Below are positions 21,126 through 32,079 of a stretch of 64,000 nt of DNA, piece after piece. The number at the start of each line of letters is the position of its first letter. Within the stretch, counting starts at the first letter, position 1. The notes below the pieces were generated by a model. That model had not been told where the DNA came from and did no database searches. It worked only from the letters and a program-made list of their open reading frames with translations. The position numbers and the translations under genes are program-made. Source of the stretch: Capra hircus (taxonomy: Eukaryota; Chordata; Mammalia; Artiodactyla; Bovidae); the NCBI RefSeq assembly GCF_001704415.2, contig NC_030822.1, positions 49,717,345-49,781,344 on the forward strand. The letters are read 5' to 3'.

Positions 21126-22965
21126 GTACAGTCACTCAGTCATGTCTGTCTCTTTGTGACCCCATGGACTGCACCATGCCAGGCCTCCCTGTCCTTCACC
21201 AACTCCAGGAGCTTATTCAAACTCACGTCCTTTGAGTCAGTGATGCCATCCAACCATCTCATCCTCTGTTGTCCCCTTCTCCTCCCATCTTCAATCTTTC
21301 CCAGCATCAGGGTCTTTTTCAATGAATCAGCTCTTCGCATCAGGTGGCCAAAGTATTGGAGTTTCAGCTTCAGCATCATTCCTTCCAATGAATGTTCAGG
21401 ACAGATTTCCTTTGGGATTGACTTGTTTGATCTCCTTGCAGTCCAAGGGGCTCTCAAGAGTCTTCTCCAACACCACAGTTCAAAAACATCAATTCTTCAG
21501 TGCTCAGCTTTCTTTGTAGTCCAACTCTGATATCCATACATGACTACTGGAAAAACCATGGCTTTGACCAGACAGACCTTTGTTGGCAAAGTAATGTCTC
21601 TGCTTTTTAATATGCTGTCTAGGTCGGCTATAGCTTTTCTTCCAAGGAGTAAGCTTCTTTTAATTTCATGGCTATAGACACCATCTGATTTTGGAGCCCC
21701 CCAAAATAAAGTCTCTCCCTGTTTCCCCATCTATTTGCCATGAAGTGTTGGCACCAGATGCCATGGTCTTAGTCTTCTGAATGTTGAGTTTTAAGCCAAC
21801 TTTTTCACTCTCCTCTTTCACCTTCATCTAGAGGATCTTTAGTTCTTCTTTGCCTTCTGCCATAAGGGTAGTGTCATCTGCATATCTGAGGTTATTGATA
21901 TTTCTCCCGGCAATCTTGATTCCAGCTTGTGCTTCATCCAGCCTGGCATTTCACATGATGTACTTTGCATAGAAGTTAAATAAGCAGGGTGACAGTATAC
22001 AGCCTTTACGTACTCCTTTCATAATTTGGAACCAGTCCATTGTTTCATGTTTGGTTCTAACTGCCATTTCTTGACCTGCATACAGATTTCTCAAGAGGCA
22101 GGTCAGGTGGTCTGGTATTCCCATCTCTTGAAGAATTTTCCATAGCTTGTCATGATCCACTCAGTCAAAGGCTTTGTTGTAGTAAAGAAAGCAGAAGTAG
22201 GCGTTTTTCTGGAATTCTCTTATTTTTTTGATGATCCATTGGATGTTGGCAATTTGATCTCTGGTTCCTCTCCCTTTTCTAAATCCAGCTTGAACATCTT
22301 GAAGTTCATGGTTCACACACTGTTGAAGCCTGGCTTGGAGAATTTTGAGCATTACTTTGCTAGTGTGTGAGATGAGTGCAATTTGTGGTAGTTTGAACAT
22401 TCTTTGGCATTGCCTTTCTTTGGGGTTTGGAATGAAAACTGGCCTTTTCCAGTCTTGGGGCCACTGCTGAGTTTTCCAAATTTGCTGGTGTCCTAAGGCC
22501 CACGTGGCTTTGCATTCCAGGATGTCTGGCTTTAGGTGAGTGATCACACCATCGTGATTTTCTAGGTCATGAAGATCTCTTTTGCATATTTCTTCTGTGT
22601 ATTCTTGCCACTTCTTAACATCTTCTGTTTCTGTTAGGACCATACTATTTCTGTCCTTTATTGTGCCCATCTTTGCATGAAATGTTCCCTTGGTATCTCT
22701 AATTTTCTTGAAGAGATCTCTGTTCTTTCCCATTCTGTTGTTTTCCTCTATTTCTTTTCATTGATCACTGAGGAAGGCTTTCTTATCTCTCCTTGCTATT
22801 CTTAGGAACTCTGCATTCAAATCTGTATATCCTTCCTTTTATCCCTTACCTTTAGTTTTTCTTCTTTTCCCAGCTATTTGTAAGGTCTCCTCAGACAACC
22901 ATTTTGCCCTTTTCATTTCCTTTTCTTGAGGATGGTCTTGACCACTGCCTCCTGTACAATGGAAT
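21126..22965 (-). mobile_element. 1.8-kb BovB LINE, 5'-truncated
   Basis: Runs antisense from the BovB end at 21126 through the reverse-transcriptase domain to the endonuclease-RT linker at about 22965. It is broken by stops and frameshifts, with an internal deletion near 22490 where the TWALGHQQIWK junction skips about 35 codons of the family sequence. No clear target duplication was found. Confidence 0.92.
22161..22733 (-). pseudogene. BovB ORF remnant: linker and RT finger region
   Basis: This 190-codon frame is the longest surviving part of this BovB's single large polyprotein, which in intact RTE elements encodes an apurinic-type endonuclease and a reverse transcriptase used in target-primed reverse transcription. 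It shows the linker (RDLFKKIRDTKGTFHAK), the RT-approach segment (RTRDQIANI-like motif) and the start of the palm motif A, read here as a degraded YYNKAFD in place of the family's DYAKAFD-type residues. Loss of the first aspartate would itself disable catalysis. An internal deletion removes part of the N-terminal RT. The frame starts at an internal methionine by chance. It is a dead fragment. Confidence 0.85.
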
Positions 22966-23679
22966 GAACCTTTGTCCAAATGAAAAGGCAAAAAGTACGA
23001 CACTGGAAGATGAACTCCCCAGGTCAGTAGGTGCCTGATATGCTACTGGAGAAGAGTCGAGAAATAAGGTAGCCTAGGACCAGGGGCTAATAGTTACCTG
23101 AAAAGCTCTGAACAAGTTGAAGAGGACACACCAAAATGATAAAAGCTATGATCCACAATGACAAATTCCCACGCCTTTGTGTGCACTAAATAATGCAGCT
23201 TCAAGATCCAGAGACAAAGTCTACAGAAATTACAAGAAACTCATCAGTAGAGAGAGATTTTTTAGGTCTCTCTGAGTTAATAATAGCCAAGAGACTTTAT
23301 TACAGACAACATTCTTTGGTCAAAATGTAATAAAATTAAAACTGGAAAAAACTACCATCTAGGAAATTTAGAAACTTTAAATAATTCTTGAGTCAATTCT
23401 TGAGAATTGATACCTATATAGAAAATAATACCAAGCTGTATGGTGTGTGATAAAATTAGAGCAAAACTCAGTGGAATATTCCTGGCTTAATATTGTTTAT
23501 ATTAATAAAATGTTCTAAACAATTGACTTTAGTATGAAACTCAAGAAGTCAGGGAGAACTCAAGAAGTCAGGGGAAAAAGTAATCCAGAAGAACCAAAAT
23601 AAAAATAAAAGCAGAAATTTAAAAGGAAAACCAGAAAGAGTAGAATAAATAAATATACTCAAGAAATAAATCAGTAACA

Positions 23680-24130
23680 TACAGTGCTTGTCTTTTTCTG
23701 TCTGACATATTTTACTAAGCATATTACCCTCCAGAACCATCTGTGTTGTTGCAAAGGGTAAAATTTCATTCTTGTTGATGGCTGAGTAATATTTCACATC
23801 TTCTTTATCCACTTATCTGTTTATGGACACTTAGGTTGCTTCCATATTTTGGCTATTATAAATAATGCTACTATGAACACTGAAGTGCATATCTTTTTGA
23901 AATAATGGGAGGAAGCACAAGATAGGGGTAGGAGGCTAAGAGGTTTAAACTACTATGTATGAAATTAAAAAGATCCAAGGCTATATTACACAGCACAGGA
24001 CATATAGCTAAGATTTTATAAACGGAGTATAATTTACAACAGAGTGAATCACTATGTTGTACACCAGTTATTAATATTGTAAATGAACTATGTTTTTAGT
24101 TTTAAAAAAATAAACCTTTAGAAAAGTGAA
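23680..24130 (+). mobile_element. L1 with 5' inversion
   Basis: 23680-23907 is antisense L1 (GGCTGAGTAATATTTCACATC, TTAGGTTGCTTCCATATTTT). 23908-24130 is sense L1 3' UTR (TAGGAGGCTAAGAGGTTTAA, GTTGTACACCAGTTATTAAT, A-rich tail). The opposed parts of one L1 meet at about 23907, as in twin priming. I could not fix target duplications. Confidence 0.7.
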
Positions 24131-24152
24131 ATAGATAAAACATTACCTAATA

Positions 24153-24368
24153 TAGGGCTTCCCTGGTGAGTCAGTGGTAAAGAATCTTCCTGCTAGTGCA
24201 GGAGACATAAGTTTGATCCTGGGTCAGGAAGATCCTCTGGAGAAGGAAATAGCAACCCACTCCAGTGTTCTGTCTGGAGAATCCCATGGACAGAGGAGCC
24301 TGATGGCTACATACAGTCCATAGGGTCGCAAAGAGTTGGACATGACTGTGACTAAAAAACAATAACAA
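24153..24368 (+). mobile_element. Bov-tA SINE
   Basis: Full sense Bov-tA from AGGGCTTCCCTGGTGAGTCA to GTTGGACATGACTGTGACTA, followed by an A-rich stretch. Confidence 0.9.
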
Positions 24369-25504
24369 ATCAAAGCACAAGTGTATAAACTAAGAAATAA
24401 GAATAAATAACCACAAATAGAGAAGGAAATAATTAATAACTACTTTGCTCAGCTGTTTGCAGAAAAATATGAGAATCTAGTTGAAAATGGATACTTTTCT
24501 GGGAAACTATAAATTGCCAAAGCTAATTCCTGAAGAGATCAAACGTTTAAAACTACCAATATTCAAAACATACAAATTTGAAAGAACTAGACCTGGATAT
24601 TTTCACAAATGAATTCAACCAAACTTTAAAAACAGATGGTTTCAGTGTTATTTAAAGCCTTGTTATTCAGAGTGATTGAGGACCAGCAGATGGGTGTCAC
24701 CTGGGAGCTAGTGTGTAATGCACTCTCAGGTTCCATTGCAAACCTACTGAAGGAAAATCTGGTTTTAACAAGACTCCTTGGAGACTGCACACCCATTAAA
24801 TTTTGAGAAAACAGATTTATACCAAGGAATGGGCCATGGACCAAATTCAGTTCACCTCTTCTTTTCATAAATAAAGTTTTATTGGAATACAGTCACACTC
24901 ATTTGTTTATGCTCTCCCACTGCACTGCTAAGTTGAATATCAGGGGACTGAGACCATTCAGCCAACAAGGCATAATATATTTACTCTTTGACCTTTTGTT
25001 GGAAAAGTTTTCCTACTTTGATTTACACTGCTGCAGGACATAGAAAAAAAATGAGAAAATCTTCCACTTCTATTGATTACAAAAACATCAGCTAGATCAC
25101 AAAAACCTCAGACTTAGCCAATATTTCACGAGCAATAGATAGCAAAATAAGATCACTCTCGCCTATGAATATCAATGTAAAAGTACAGTCCTGTTAAAAT
25201 AATTCAGCAGAAAAATCATAATACTTACATATTTTAAAGGAAATCGACAAAGTTCAATATCATTATTGATTTTTAAAATACTGTTAATAAGATGAGAATA
25301 AATGAATAGATAGATGTCCTTAGCATAACAAAATTCATGAATTTTATCCTAAATGGAGCAACAGGCTTGATGGGGAAGCAGTAAAGTGATTTTTAAAAAG
25401 TCAAGACCATTATTGTTGTATATAGACAATATTATGATTCTTAAGTAACACAAGAGGATAAACTGAAAAAACACTATGACAAACAGCAAAGCAGTTCAGG
25501 AAGA

Positions 25505-25875
25505 TACATGTATTAGTTATCTCTTGCTGCTTGACAAATTATCTCAAAATGTAATAGCTTAAAACAATATTCATTTATTGTCTCATACAGATTTTGAGTG
25601 GTGGAATCCAGGAACAACTTGGCCAGGAAGTTATGGTTCAGGTTCCCATAAGAGGTTACGGTCACATTGTTGGCCAGGGTTACAAGCATCTGAAGGCTTG
25701 TCAGGGCCTGGAGGATTTACATCAATCACATGGCTGTGGGCAGGAGGCCTCCGTTTCTCACTGAATATTAGTCCCTGCTCTTTCCCACAAGGGCCTCTCT
25801 ATAGAGTTACCTGAACATAGTAGCTGGTTCCAGAGAAAATGCAGGAAAGCAGGAAGCCATGGTGCCTCTTGTGAT
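25505..25875 (+). mobile_element. Ancient LTR-like mammalian repeat
   Basis: TATTAGTTATCTCTTGCTGC and AATAGCTTAAAACAATATTC give the same start as the element at 16905. Later segments (CAAGGGCCTCTCTATAGAG) also fit that type. It is decayed and the subfamily is not assigned. Confidence 0.5.
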
Positions 25876-26144
25876 CTTGTTTATGAAGTGGCACACCATC
25901 CCTTCTGCACTGGAAGTGAGACACTAATTGGTTCAGTTCAGTCGCTCAGTTGTGTCCGACTCTTTGCGATCCCATGAGTCACAGCATGCCAGGCCTCCCT
26001 GTCCATCACCAACTCCTGGAGTTCACTCAAACTCCTGTCCATCGAGTCGGTGATGCCATCCAGCCATCTCATCCTCTGTTGTCCCCTTTTCCTCCTGCCC
26101 CCAATCCCTCCCAGCATCAGGGTCTTTTCCAATGAGTCAACTCT

Positions 26145-27113
26145 TCACATGAGGTGGCCAAAGTACTGGAGTTTCAGCTTTAGGATCATTCCTTCCAAAG
26201 AACACCCAGGGCTGATCTCCTTCAGAATGGACTGGTTGGATCTCCTTGCAGTCCAAGGGACTCTCAAGAGTCTTCTCCAACACCACAGCTCAAAAGCATC
26301 AATTCTTCGGTGCTCAGCTTTCTTCACAGTACAACTCTCACATCTATACATGACCACTGGAAAAACCATAGCCTTGACTAGATGGACCTTTGTTGGCAAA
26401 ATAATGTCTCTGCTTTCCAATATGCTATCTAGGTTGGTCATAACTTTTCTTCCAAGGAGTAAGTGTCTTTTAATTTCATGGCTGCAGTCACCATCTGCAG
26501 TGATTTTAGAGCCCAGAAAAATAAAGTCAACCACTGTTTCCCCATCTATTTGCCATGAAGTGATGGGACCAGATGCCATGATCTTTGTTTTCTGAACGTT
26601 GAGCTTTAAGCCAACTTTTTCACTCTCCGCTTTTATTTTCATCAAGAGGCTTTTTAGTTCCTCTTCACTTTCTGCCATAAGGGTGGTGTCATCTGCATAT
26701 CTGAGGTTCTTGATATTTCTTCCGGCAATCTTGATTCCAGCTTGTACTTCTTCCAGCCCAGTGTTTCTCATGATGTACTCTGCATATAAGTTAAATAAGC
26801 AGGGTGACAATATACAGCCTTGACGTACTCCTTTTCCTATTTGGAACCAGTCTGTTGTTCCATGTCCAGTTCTAACTGTTGCTTGCTGACCTGCATATAG
26901 GTTTCTCAAGAGGCAGGTCAGGTGGTCTGGTATTCCCATCCCTTTCAGAATTTTCCCCAGTTTATTGTGATCTACACAGTCAAAGGCTTTGGCATAGTCA
27001 ATAAAGAAGAGATAGATGTTTTTTCTGGAACTCCATTGTTTTTTCGATGATCCAGAAGATGTTGGCAATTTGATCTCTGATTCCTCTGCATTTTCTAAAG
27101 CCAGTTTGAACAT
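26145..27113 (-). pseudogene. BovB reverse-transcriptase ORF remnant, 322 codons
   Basis: The longest open frame in the window. It encodes the catalytic half of the BovB (RTE-clade) reverse transcriptase, which in a live element copies its own RNA at a nicked target. From about residue 36 it shows motif A (FIDYAKAFDCVD), the GVRQGCILSPCLFN motif (~residue 108), the YADD catalytic box (~residue 139) and the C-terminal RTE domain with WCWRRLL and LQYFGHLM. The first ~33 residues are a frameshifted reading. A few codons are missing after DGETV. The 3' domain continues in another frame at 25938-26132. Separation from its own 5' half by the inversion makes it non-functional, although both catalytic aspartate pairs are intact. 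Confidence 0.88.
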
Positions 27114-27327
27114 CTGGAAGGTCAGAGTTCACGTATTGCTGAACCTCTTCCAACAATATAAGAGAAGACTCTACACATGGACATCACCAGATGGTCAACA
27201 CCAAAATCAGATTGATTATATTCTTTGCAGCCACAGATGGAGAAGCTCTATACAGTCAACATAAACAAGACCAGGAGCTGACTGTGGCTCAGATCATGAG
27301 CTCCTTATTGCCAAATTCAGACTTAAA

Positions 27328-27870
27328 TTGAAGAAAGTAGGGAAAACCACTGGACCATTCAGGTATGACCTTAATCAAATCCCTTATGAGTATACAGTGA
27401 AAGTGAGAAATAGATTTAAGGGCCTAGATCTGATAGATAGAGTGCCTGATGAACTATGGAATGAGGTTCGTGACACTGTACAGGAGACAGGGATCAAGAC
27501 CATCCCCATGGAAAAGAAATGCAAAAAAGCAAAATGGCTGTCTGGGGAGACCTTACAAATAGCTGTGAAAAGAAGAGAGGCAAAAAGCAAAGGAGAAAAG
27601 GAAAGATATAAGCATCTGAATGCAGAGTTCCAAAGAATAGCAAGAAGAGATAAGAAAGCCTTCTTTAGCGATCAATGCAAAGAAATAGAGGAAAACAACA
27701 GAATGGGAAAGACTAGAGATCTCTTCAAGAAAATTAGAGATACCAAGGGAATATTTCGTGCAAAGATGGGCTCGATAAAGGACAGAAATGGTATGGACCT
27801 AACAGAAGCAGAAGATATTAAGAAGAGGTGGCAAGAATACACAGAAGAACTGTACAAAAAATCTTCATGA
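27328..27870 (+). pseudogene. BovB endonuclease-RT linker ORF remnant, 180 codons
   Basis: This is the inverted 5' half of the BovB at 25931-28037. Just upstream (27155-27310), in shifted frames, the endonuclease C-terminus is recognisable (YTWTSPDG, QIDYILCS, and SDHELLIAKF, whose SDH is the endonuclease catalytic motif). The 180-codon frame covers the basic linker (FRYDLNQIPY, GLDLIDRVPDELW, KREAKSKGEKERY) up to RWQEYTEELYKK, then frameshifts. Codons further on reach DDAVKVLH at 28033. It has no own promoter or start; the methionine is internal. Confidence 0.87.
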
Positions 27871-28042
27871 CCCAGATAATCATGATGGTGTGATCACTCA
27901 CCTAGAGCCAGACATTCTGGAATGTGAAGTCAAGTGGGCCTTAGAAAGCATCACTATGAACAAAGCTAGTGGAGGTGATGGAATTCCAGTTGAGCTGTTT
28001 CAAATCCTGAAAGATGATGCTGTGAAAGTGCTGCACTAATTG

Positions 28043-28149
28043 TATATACTCAGTGAAAGAGTAATCAAGGTCTACCTCTTATACGGGCATATTAAAAGAT
28101 GTGATACCATCAGAGCGCCATGTCATATACCACTATGGTATCACTCCTG
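28043..28149. other. Short unique spacer with a hairpin
   Basis: Contains perfect 9-bp inverted arms, gtgatacca at 28101-28109 and tggtatcac at 28136-28144, around a 26-base loop. It could be the end of a decayed element or chance. Confidence 0.4.
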
Positions 28150-28321
28150 TATTCTTGCCTGGAGAAGCCCATGGACAGAGGAGCCTGGTGGGCTACAGTC
28201 CATGGGGTCGCAGAGTTAGACATGACTAAGCGTGTAAGTCAGACATATTGTTAATGAGCAAATGAAAGATGCTGCTACTCAGTAACAGAAATTCAATTAT
28301 TTGTGATACTTTTGATATCCC
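28150..28321 (+). repeat. Displaced 172-bp duplicate (upstream copy)
   Basis: Matches 28545-28716 at a constant offset of 395 bp with roughly a dozen differences. It contains the 3' half of a Bov-tA plus the L1M flank beyond it. The downstream copy keeps the complete Bov-tA and collinear L1M, so this upstream copy is the derived one. Confidence 0.92.
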
Positions 28322-28448
28322 TTTTGATACAAAATTGACAGACAACCTTCCTAACAAGACACTTTTATAATATAATGGGCATAAAACAAATAAAAAGTGT
28401 GCAAAAGATATGAACAAGCAATTACTTTTTTAAAGAAACCTATATTGT

Positions 28449-28635
28449 TATTGGGGCTTCCCTGGTGGCTCAGATGGCAAACAAGCTGCCTGCGATGCCT
28501 GGATCTGGAAGATCCCCTGAGAAGGGAATGGCTACCCACTCCAGTATTCTTGCCTGAAGAATTCCATGGATAGAGGAGCCTGGCGGGCTACAGTCCATGG
28601 GGTCGCAGAGTTAGACGTGACTAAGCGTGTAAGTC
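28449..28635 (+). mobile_element. Bov-tA SINE
   Basis: Sense Bov-tA from TTGGGGCTTCCCTGGTGGCT to GTTAGACGTGACTAAGCGTG, with a small deletion around 28495 in the B-box region (GCGATGCCTGGATCTGG). Its 3' half is part of the duplicated segment. Confidence 0.9.
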
Positions 28636-28716
28636 AGACATATTGTTAATGAGCATATGAAAGATGCTGCTACTCACTAACAGAAATTCAATTATGTGTG
28701 ATACTTTTGATACCCC
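28545..28716 (+). repeat. Displaced 172-bp duplicate (source copy)
   Basis: This copy is continuous on the left with the 5' half of the Bov-tA and on the right with L1M, so it is the source of 28150-28321. Confidence 0.9.
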
Positions 28717-29459
28717 TCAGATGGGAAAAAACTTAACATTTTATGATACCAAGTGAAAGCCAGGATGTGGGACATAGGAAACTCCTGAACATAGCTGGTA
28801 GAAGCATAGCACTTTCAACACAACTTGACACTATCTGGTAAGTTTGGTGAATTGCCCCACCAGCATTCAATTCCACTCCCAAAGAACCTCTCTCTCTGTG
28901 TACAAGGAGATCTGTACAAGAATGTTCCTAGCATCATTGTGTCAAGTAGGAAAAAGAGAAAAGAGATACCCTAAATGTACAGTTCCAGGAGGATGTACAT
29001 GAATGAACTAGAATTATACATATCAGTATATATTAATTCTCACAAACATATTGGGCAACCAAAGCAAGATGCAGAAGAATACATGCATGCAAAGATTAAA
29101 AATATGCAAAACATCATGTGTTAAGAATATATCCTAATGTAGTAAAAATGCTTTAAAAATGTATAGCAATGATACAGACCAAATGCAGACAACGCTTACT
29201 TCTAAGAAAGAAGGAGAAGAATGTGATGTGGAAATATAGATGGGGAGTTCAACTTTATAAGTAATGTTCTGCTTATTAATAGTAGACACTTGACAACTGT
29301 TTTATTATTTCTTATGCCTTTAAAAATTATCTTTTCATAATATGTTTCATAATAAAAAGTTTAAAGAAAATGTAATAGAAGAAAATATCCCTTTTTAAAT
29401 GACAACAAGGGAAGAAGTTAAAATACCTAAGAATTTCAGATAATCTCAGAATGGAAGAA

Positions 29460-29880
29460 TGAAATAGTCATTTACAGCAACAAGTATGGGCCTGGAGATC
29501 ATCACACTAAGCAAAGACAGATATCATATGATATCACTTATATGCAGATTATTTTTGCAAAATGATACTAATGAACTTGTTTACAAAACAGAAACAGACT
29601 CACAGACTTAGAGAATGAACTTACAGTTACCAGGGAGGGATAGTTTGGGAGTTGGGGACTGCCATGTATACACTGGTATATTTAAGATAGAGAACCAGCA
29701 AGGACCTACTGCATAGCACAGAGAACTCGGCTCAATATTCTGTAAGAACCTAAATGGGAAAAGAATTTGAAAAAGAATTGATACATGTATTTGTAATCAC
29801 TTTACTGTAAACCTGAAACTAATATAACATTGTTAATCAACTAGGCTCCAATATAAAATCAACATTTCTTTAAAAATTTC
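29460..29880 (+). mobile_element. L1 3' UTR and tail
   Basis: GACAGATATCATATGATATC, CAAAACAGAAACAGACTCAC, CAAGGACCTACTGCATAGCA and CTGAAACTAATATAACATTG give the sense L1 3' UTR order, ending in an AT-rich tail. Confidence 0.75.
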
Positions 29881-29941
29881 AGGATGGAGAAGTGATGCAT
29901 AGAACTACGTTTTTTGGCATGGAAATGAAATATGGTATTCA

Positions 29942-30153
29942 TGCAGTGTACTTAGTCATTCAGTTGTGCCAAGTGGTTTGTGTCATAGCCCACCAGGCTT
30001 CTTTGTCCATGGGATTTCCCAGGCAGGAATACTGGAGTGGGTTGCCATTTCCTCCTCCAGGGGATCTTCCTCACCCTGGGATCAGACTCTCATCTCCTGT
30101 GTCTCCTGTATTGTAGGCAGATTCTTTACCTGCTCGGCTATCTGGGAAGCCCA
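29942..30153 (-). mobile_element. Bov-tA SINE, antisense
   Basis: From TAGTCATTCAGTTGTGCCAA to CTATCTGGGAAGCCC. It forms an inverted pair with the fragment immediately downstream. Confidence 0.88.
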
Positions 30154-30159
30154 AACATT

Positions 30160-30302
30160 GGGCTTGGGAAGATCCCCTGGAAGAGAAAATGACAATCACT
30201 CCAGTATTCTTTCCTGGTAAATCCCACGGACAGAAGAGCCTGGTGGGCTACGGTCCAGTGAGTCTCAAGGAGTTGGACACGACTGAGTGACTAAGCATAG
30301 CA
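30160..30302 (+). mobile_element. Bov-tA fragment lacking its head
   Basis: GGGCTTGGGAAGATCCCCTGG to GACACGACTGAGTGACTAAGC is the body and end of a sense Bov-tA without the tRNA-like head. It lies 7 bases from the antisense Bov-tA, giving a foldback. Confidence 0.85.
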
Positions 30303-31150
30303 CAAAATGAAATGTAAATAAAACTTAAAGATGAACAAAAGCTGGGAAAAATATTCCCATATTCCAAAGGGCTAATCTCTTTAATACATACAGACCTTCT
30401 TGTTAAAAGTCCTATGACCAATAACCCAGAACAGTAATAGACTAAAGTCATGAACTGACAAATTCACAGAAATATAAATAGTGTTTAAATAGATGAGAAA
30501 TGCAAGTGGAAACCATGAAATAATGTGTTTGCCAATCAGACTGTCAAAGATGAAAAGGTTGATGATAATGCAGGAAGGGAGTCAGTCTCACGTGTGTTTG
30601 CCCAAATTGTATGGGAGGGTTTGTTGTCAGATTGCCTACAGAGGAGCATATGTAATGATCTATCAAAATGTAAACAGTCCACATCCTCTGACCTAGAAGT
30701 TTCACCTCTATAAATTTTTCCTGGTGATACACTCGCACATGTGTGAAATGATTTATTACATTGTTTGTAATTGCAAAAAATGGCAACAAATTAATATCCC
30801 TTGATAGGGGCTTGATAAAATAAAATATGATACATTCATGGAATTGAATACCAGATAGTGGTTTTAAAGTGAGGTCATCTCTTTGTGTATACTGGAGAGC
30901 CACAAGACAAGTCACAGGGCAAAAAATGATGTGTGGAATAGTGGAATAATGTGTGAAATAAATGCTTCCATTTATAGAGGGGGAGAAAAGAATAGTGTAC
31001 AATACATATATACTTATTTATACATAGAAAATTCCTGAAAGGAGAGAAATAGAACTAAGAACTGTGACTGCCTCCAGTATCATTCTGGTAGTATGGAAGA
31101 ACCTTGAATTATATGAAAAACAACAAAAAAGACAAACTCTAAAACTTAAG
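30303..31150 (+). mobile_element. Decayed L1M ORF2 end and 3' UTR
   Basis: ATAGATGAGAAATGCAAGTG, CCTAGAAGTTTCACCTCTAT, TTTGTAATTGCAAAAAATGG and AATATGATACATTCATGGAA follow the last part of L1M ORF2 in order. The minus frame at 30544-31002 (152 codons) is only the antisense of this. Confidence 0.6.
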
Positions 31151-31915
31151 ATGCTATAGGCATCTGATCTAATTTAGCACCAAGGTATAAATCGTAAAAT
31201 CCTCAGTGCTGGCCATTTGAAAGTAGAGAAATGCTGCTGATGTGCAATTCTGGACCTAATTACTTCCTTGCTAACTGCTAAACATTTCTCACTAATGTTC
31301 CTGCTACACAGCCAGTCAGAGAGAGGAGGAAAAAGAGAGAAATATGGCTTGTTATCCACACGGCCCCACCAATCCCATCAGCGTCCTGGAACTGCTTACC
31401 TTGTGCTTCCTGAGTCATTTCTAATGAGAGATAATGATAGCAAGGTGGGAGGTCTCAGGTGGATTTGGGGAAGGATGCCAGAATGTAGGCCAGGTCAATT
31501 TTGATTCATTGCACATCAAACTTTTCGCTTTTCCTTCCTTTGGACATTCACAGCTATTAGTGGAATTTGAGGAGCAAATACAAGCCTGTTGGCAAAACTG
31601 GCTACAGATCCCTGGGATACAACTTGGTACTAGAGATACAGACGGAGCGAGACAGACGCCGTCTTCTGGGAGATGCTCTGAGACACCTCTGCTCTCAGGG
31701 ATTTAGGGGTGCACACTCTGGGAGCAGGGCAGGGGCTCAAGGGTGGGCAGGGGAGACAGTCCTTACCAGAAGTCGCAAAGCATGCCCATAGGTTTACTGC
31801 ATGTTGAGGGAAAAGTAAAGTGAGTACAGCTGGTGGGGGGAGGTATTCACTGGCCAATTTTTTGTGACTCGAAACACAAGGGAAACTACATGATTTATTT
31901 TATAGTCAACAGAAA
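31151..31915. other. Unassigned unique-looking sequence
   Basis: No repeat recognised. Short overlapping frames at 31434-31791 do not resemble exons: no splice-site pairs or domain were seen. Confidence 0.4.
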
Positions 31916-31919
31916 TGTT

Positions 31920-32065
31920 GAACACGGCACATCTGCTCAGTACTTACAATGGATCTGGTACTTTTCTAGGTTTTAGGGGATATGTCAGAACAAAATGCAG
32001 CCTTGCCCGTCATGCTGATTGCATTCTAGTGGCCACGCCAGGGGACTGGAAATGGAAATGATACA
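31920..32065 (-). mobile_element. L2 3' fragment, antisense
   Basis: TGGTACTTTTCTAGGTTTTAG, GTCAGAACAAAATGCAGCC and TGATTGCATTCTAGTGG follow the antisense L2 end. Confidence 0.6.
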
Positions 32066-32079
32066 CTAAATAAGTGGTG

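Larger units (their letters stand above)
22970..25500 (+). mobile_element. Decayed L1M ORF2, interrupted twice
   Basis: Fragments such as AATGTAATAAAATTAAAACTGG, AAACTATAAATTGCCAAAGC and TTTTATCCTAAATGGAGC follow old L1M ORF2 in sense order. Many indels exist and no frame survives. A younger inverted L1 (23680-24130) and a Bov-tA (24155-24365) are inserted in it. Confidence 0.6.
25931..28037 (-). mobile_element. BovB with 5' inversion and 9-bp target duplication
   Basis: 25931-27143 is antisense BovB covering the 3' half (from RT to tail). 27144-28037 is sense BovB covering the 5' half (endonuclease C-terminus, linker, start of RT). The halves meet head to head, and about 165 bp of the family sequence between them is missing. 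The 9-bp repeat cactaattg lies at 25922-25930 and 28034-28042, overlapping the element end by four bases. The structure is a clear twin-priming product. Confidence 0.93.
28330..29370 (+). mobile_element. Decayed L1M 3' end
   Basis: AAAGTGTGCAAAAGATATGAAC, TCTCACAAACATATTGGGCA, CAAAGCAAGATGCAGAAGAA and the final TTTCATAATAAAAAGTTTAAAG follow the 3' region of an old L1M in sense order. A Bov-tA splits it at 28449-28635. Confidence 0.65.

Noticed and set aside
26050..26595. 181-codon plus frame
   Set aside because: It is the antisense of the BovB C-terminal region; the same phantom protein recurs opposite the BovB copies at 21156, 42838 and 56505.
30544..31002. 152-codon minus frame
   Set aside because: Antisense of decayed L1M; AT-rich with no domain.
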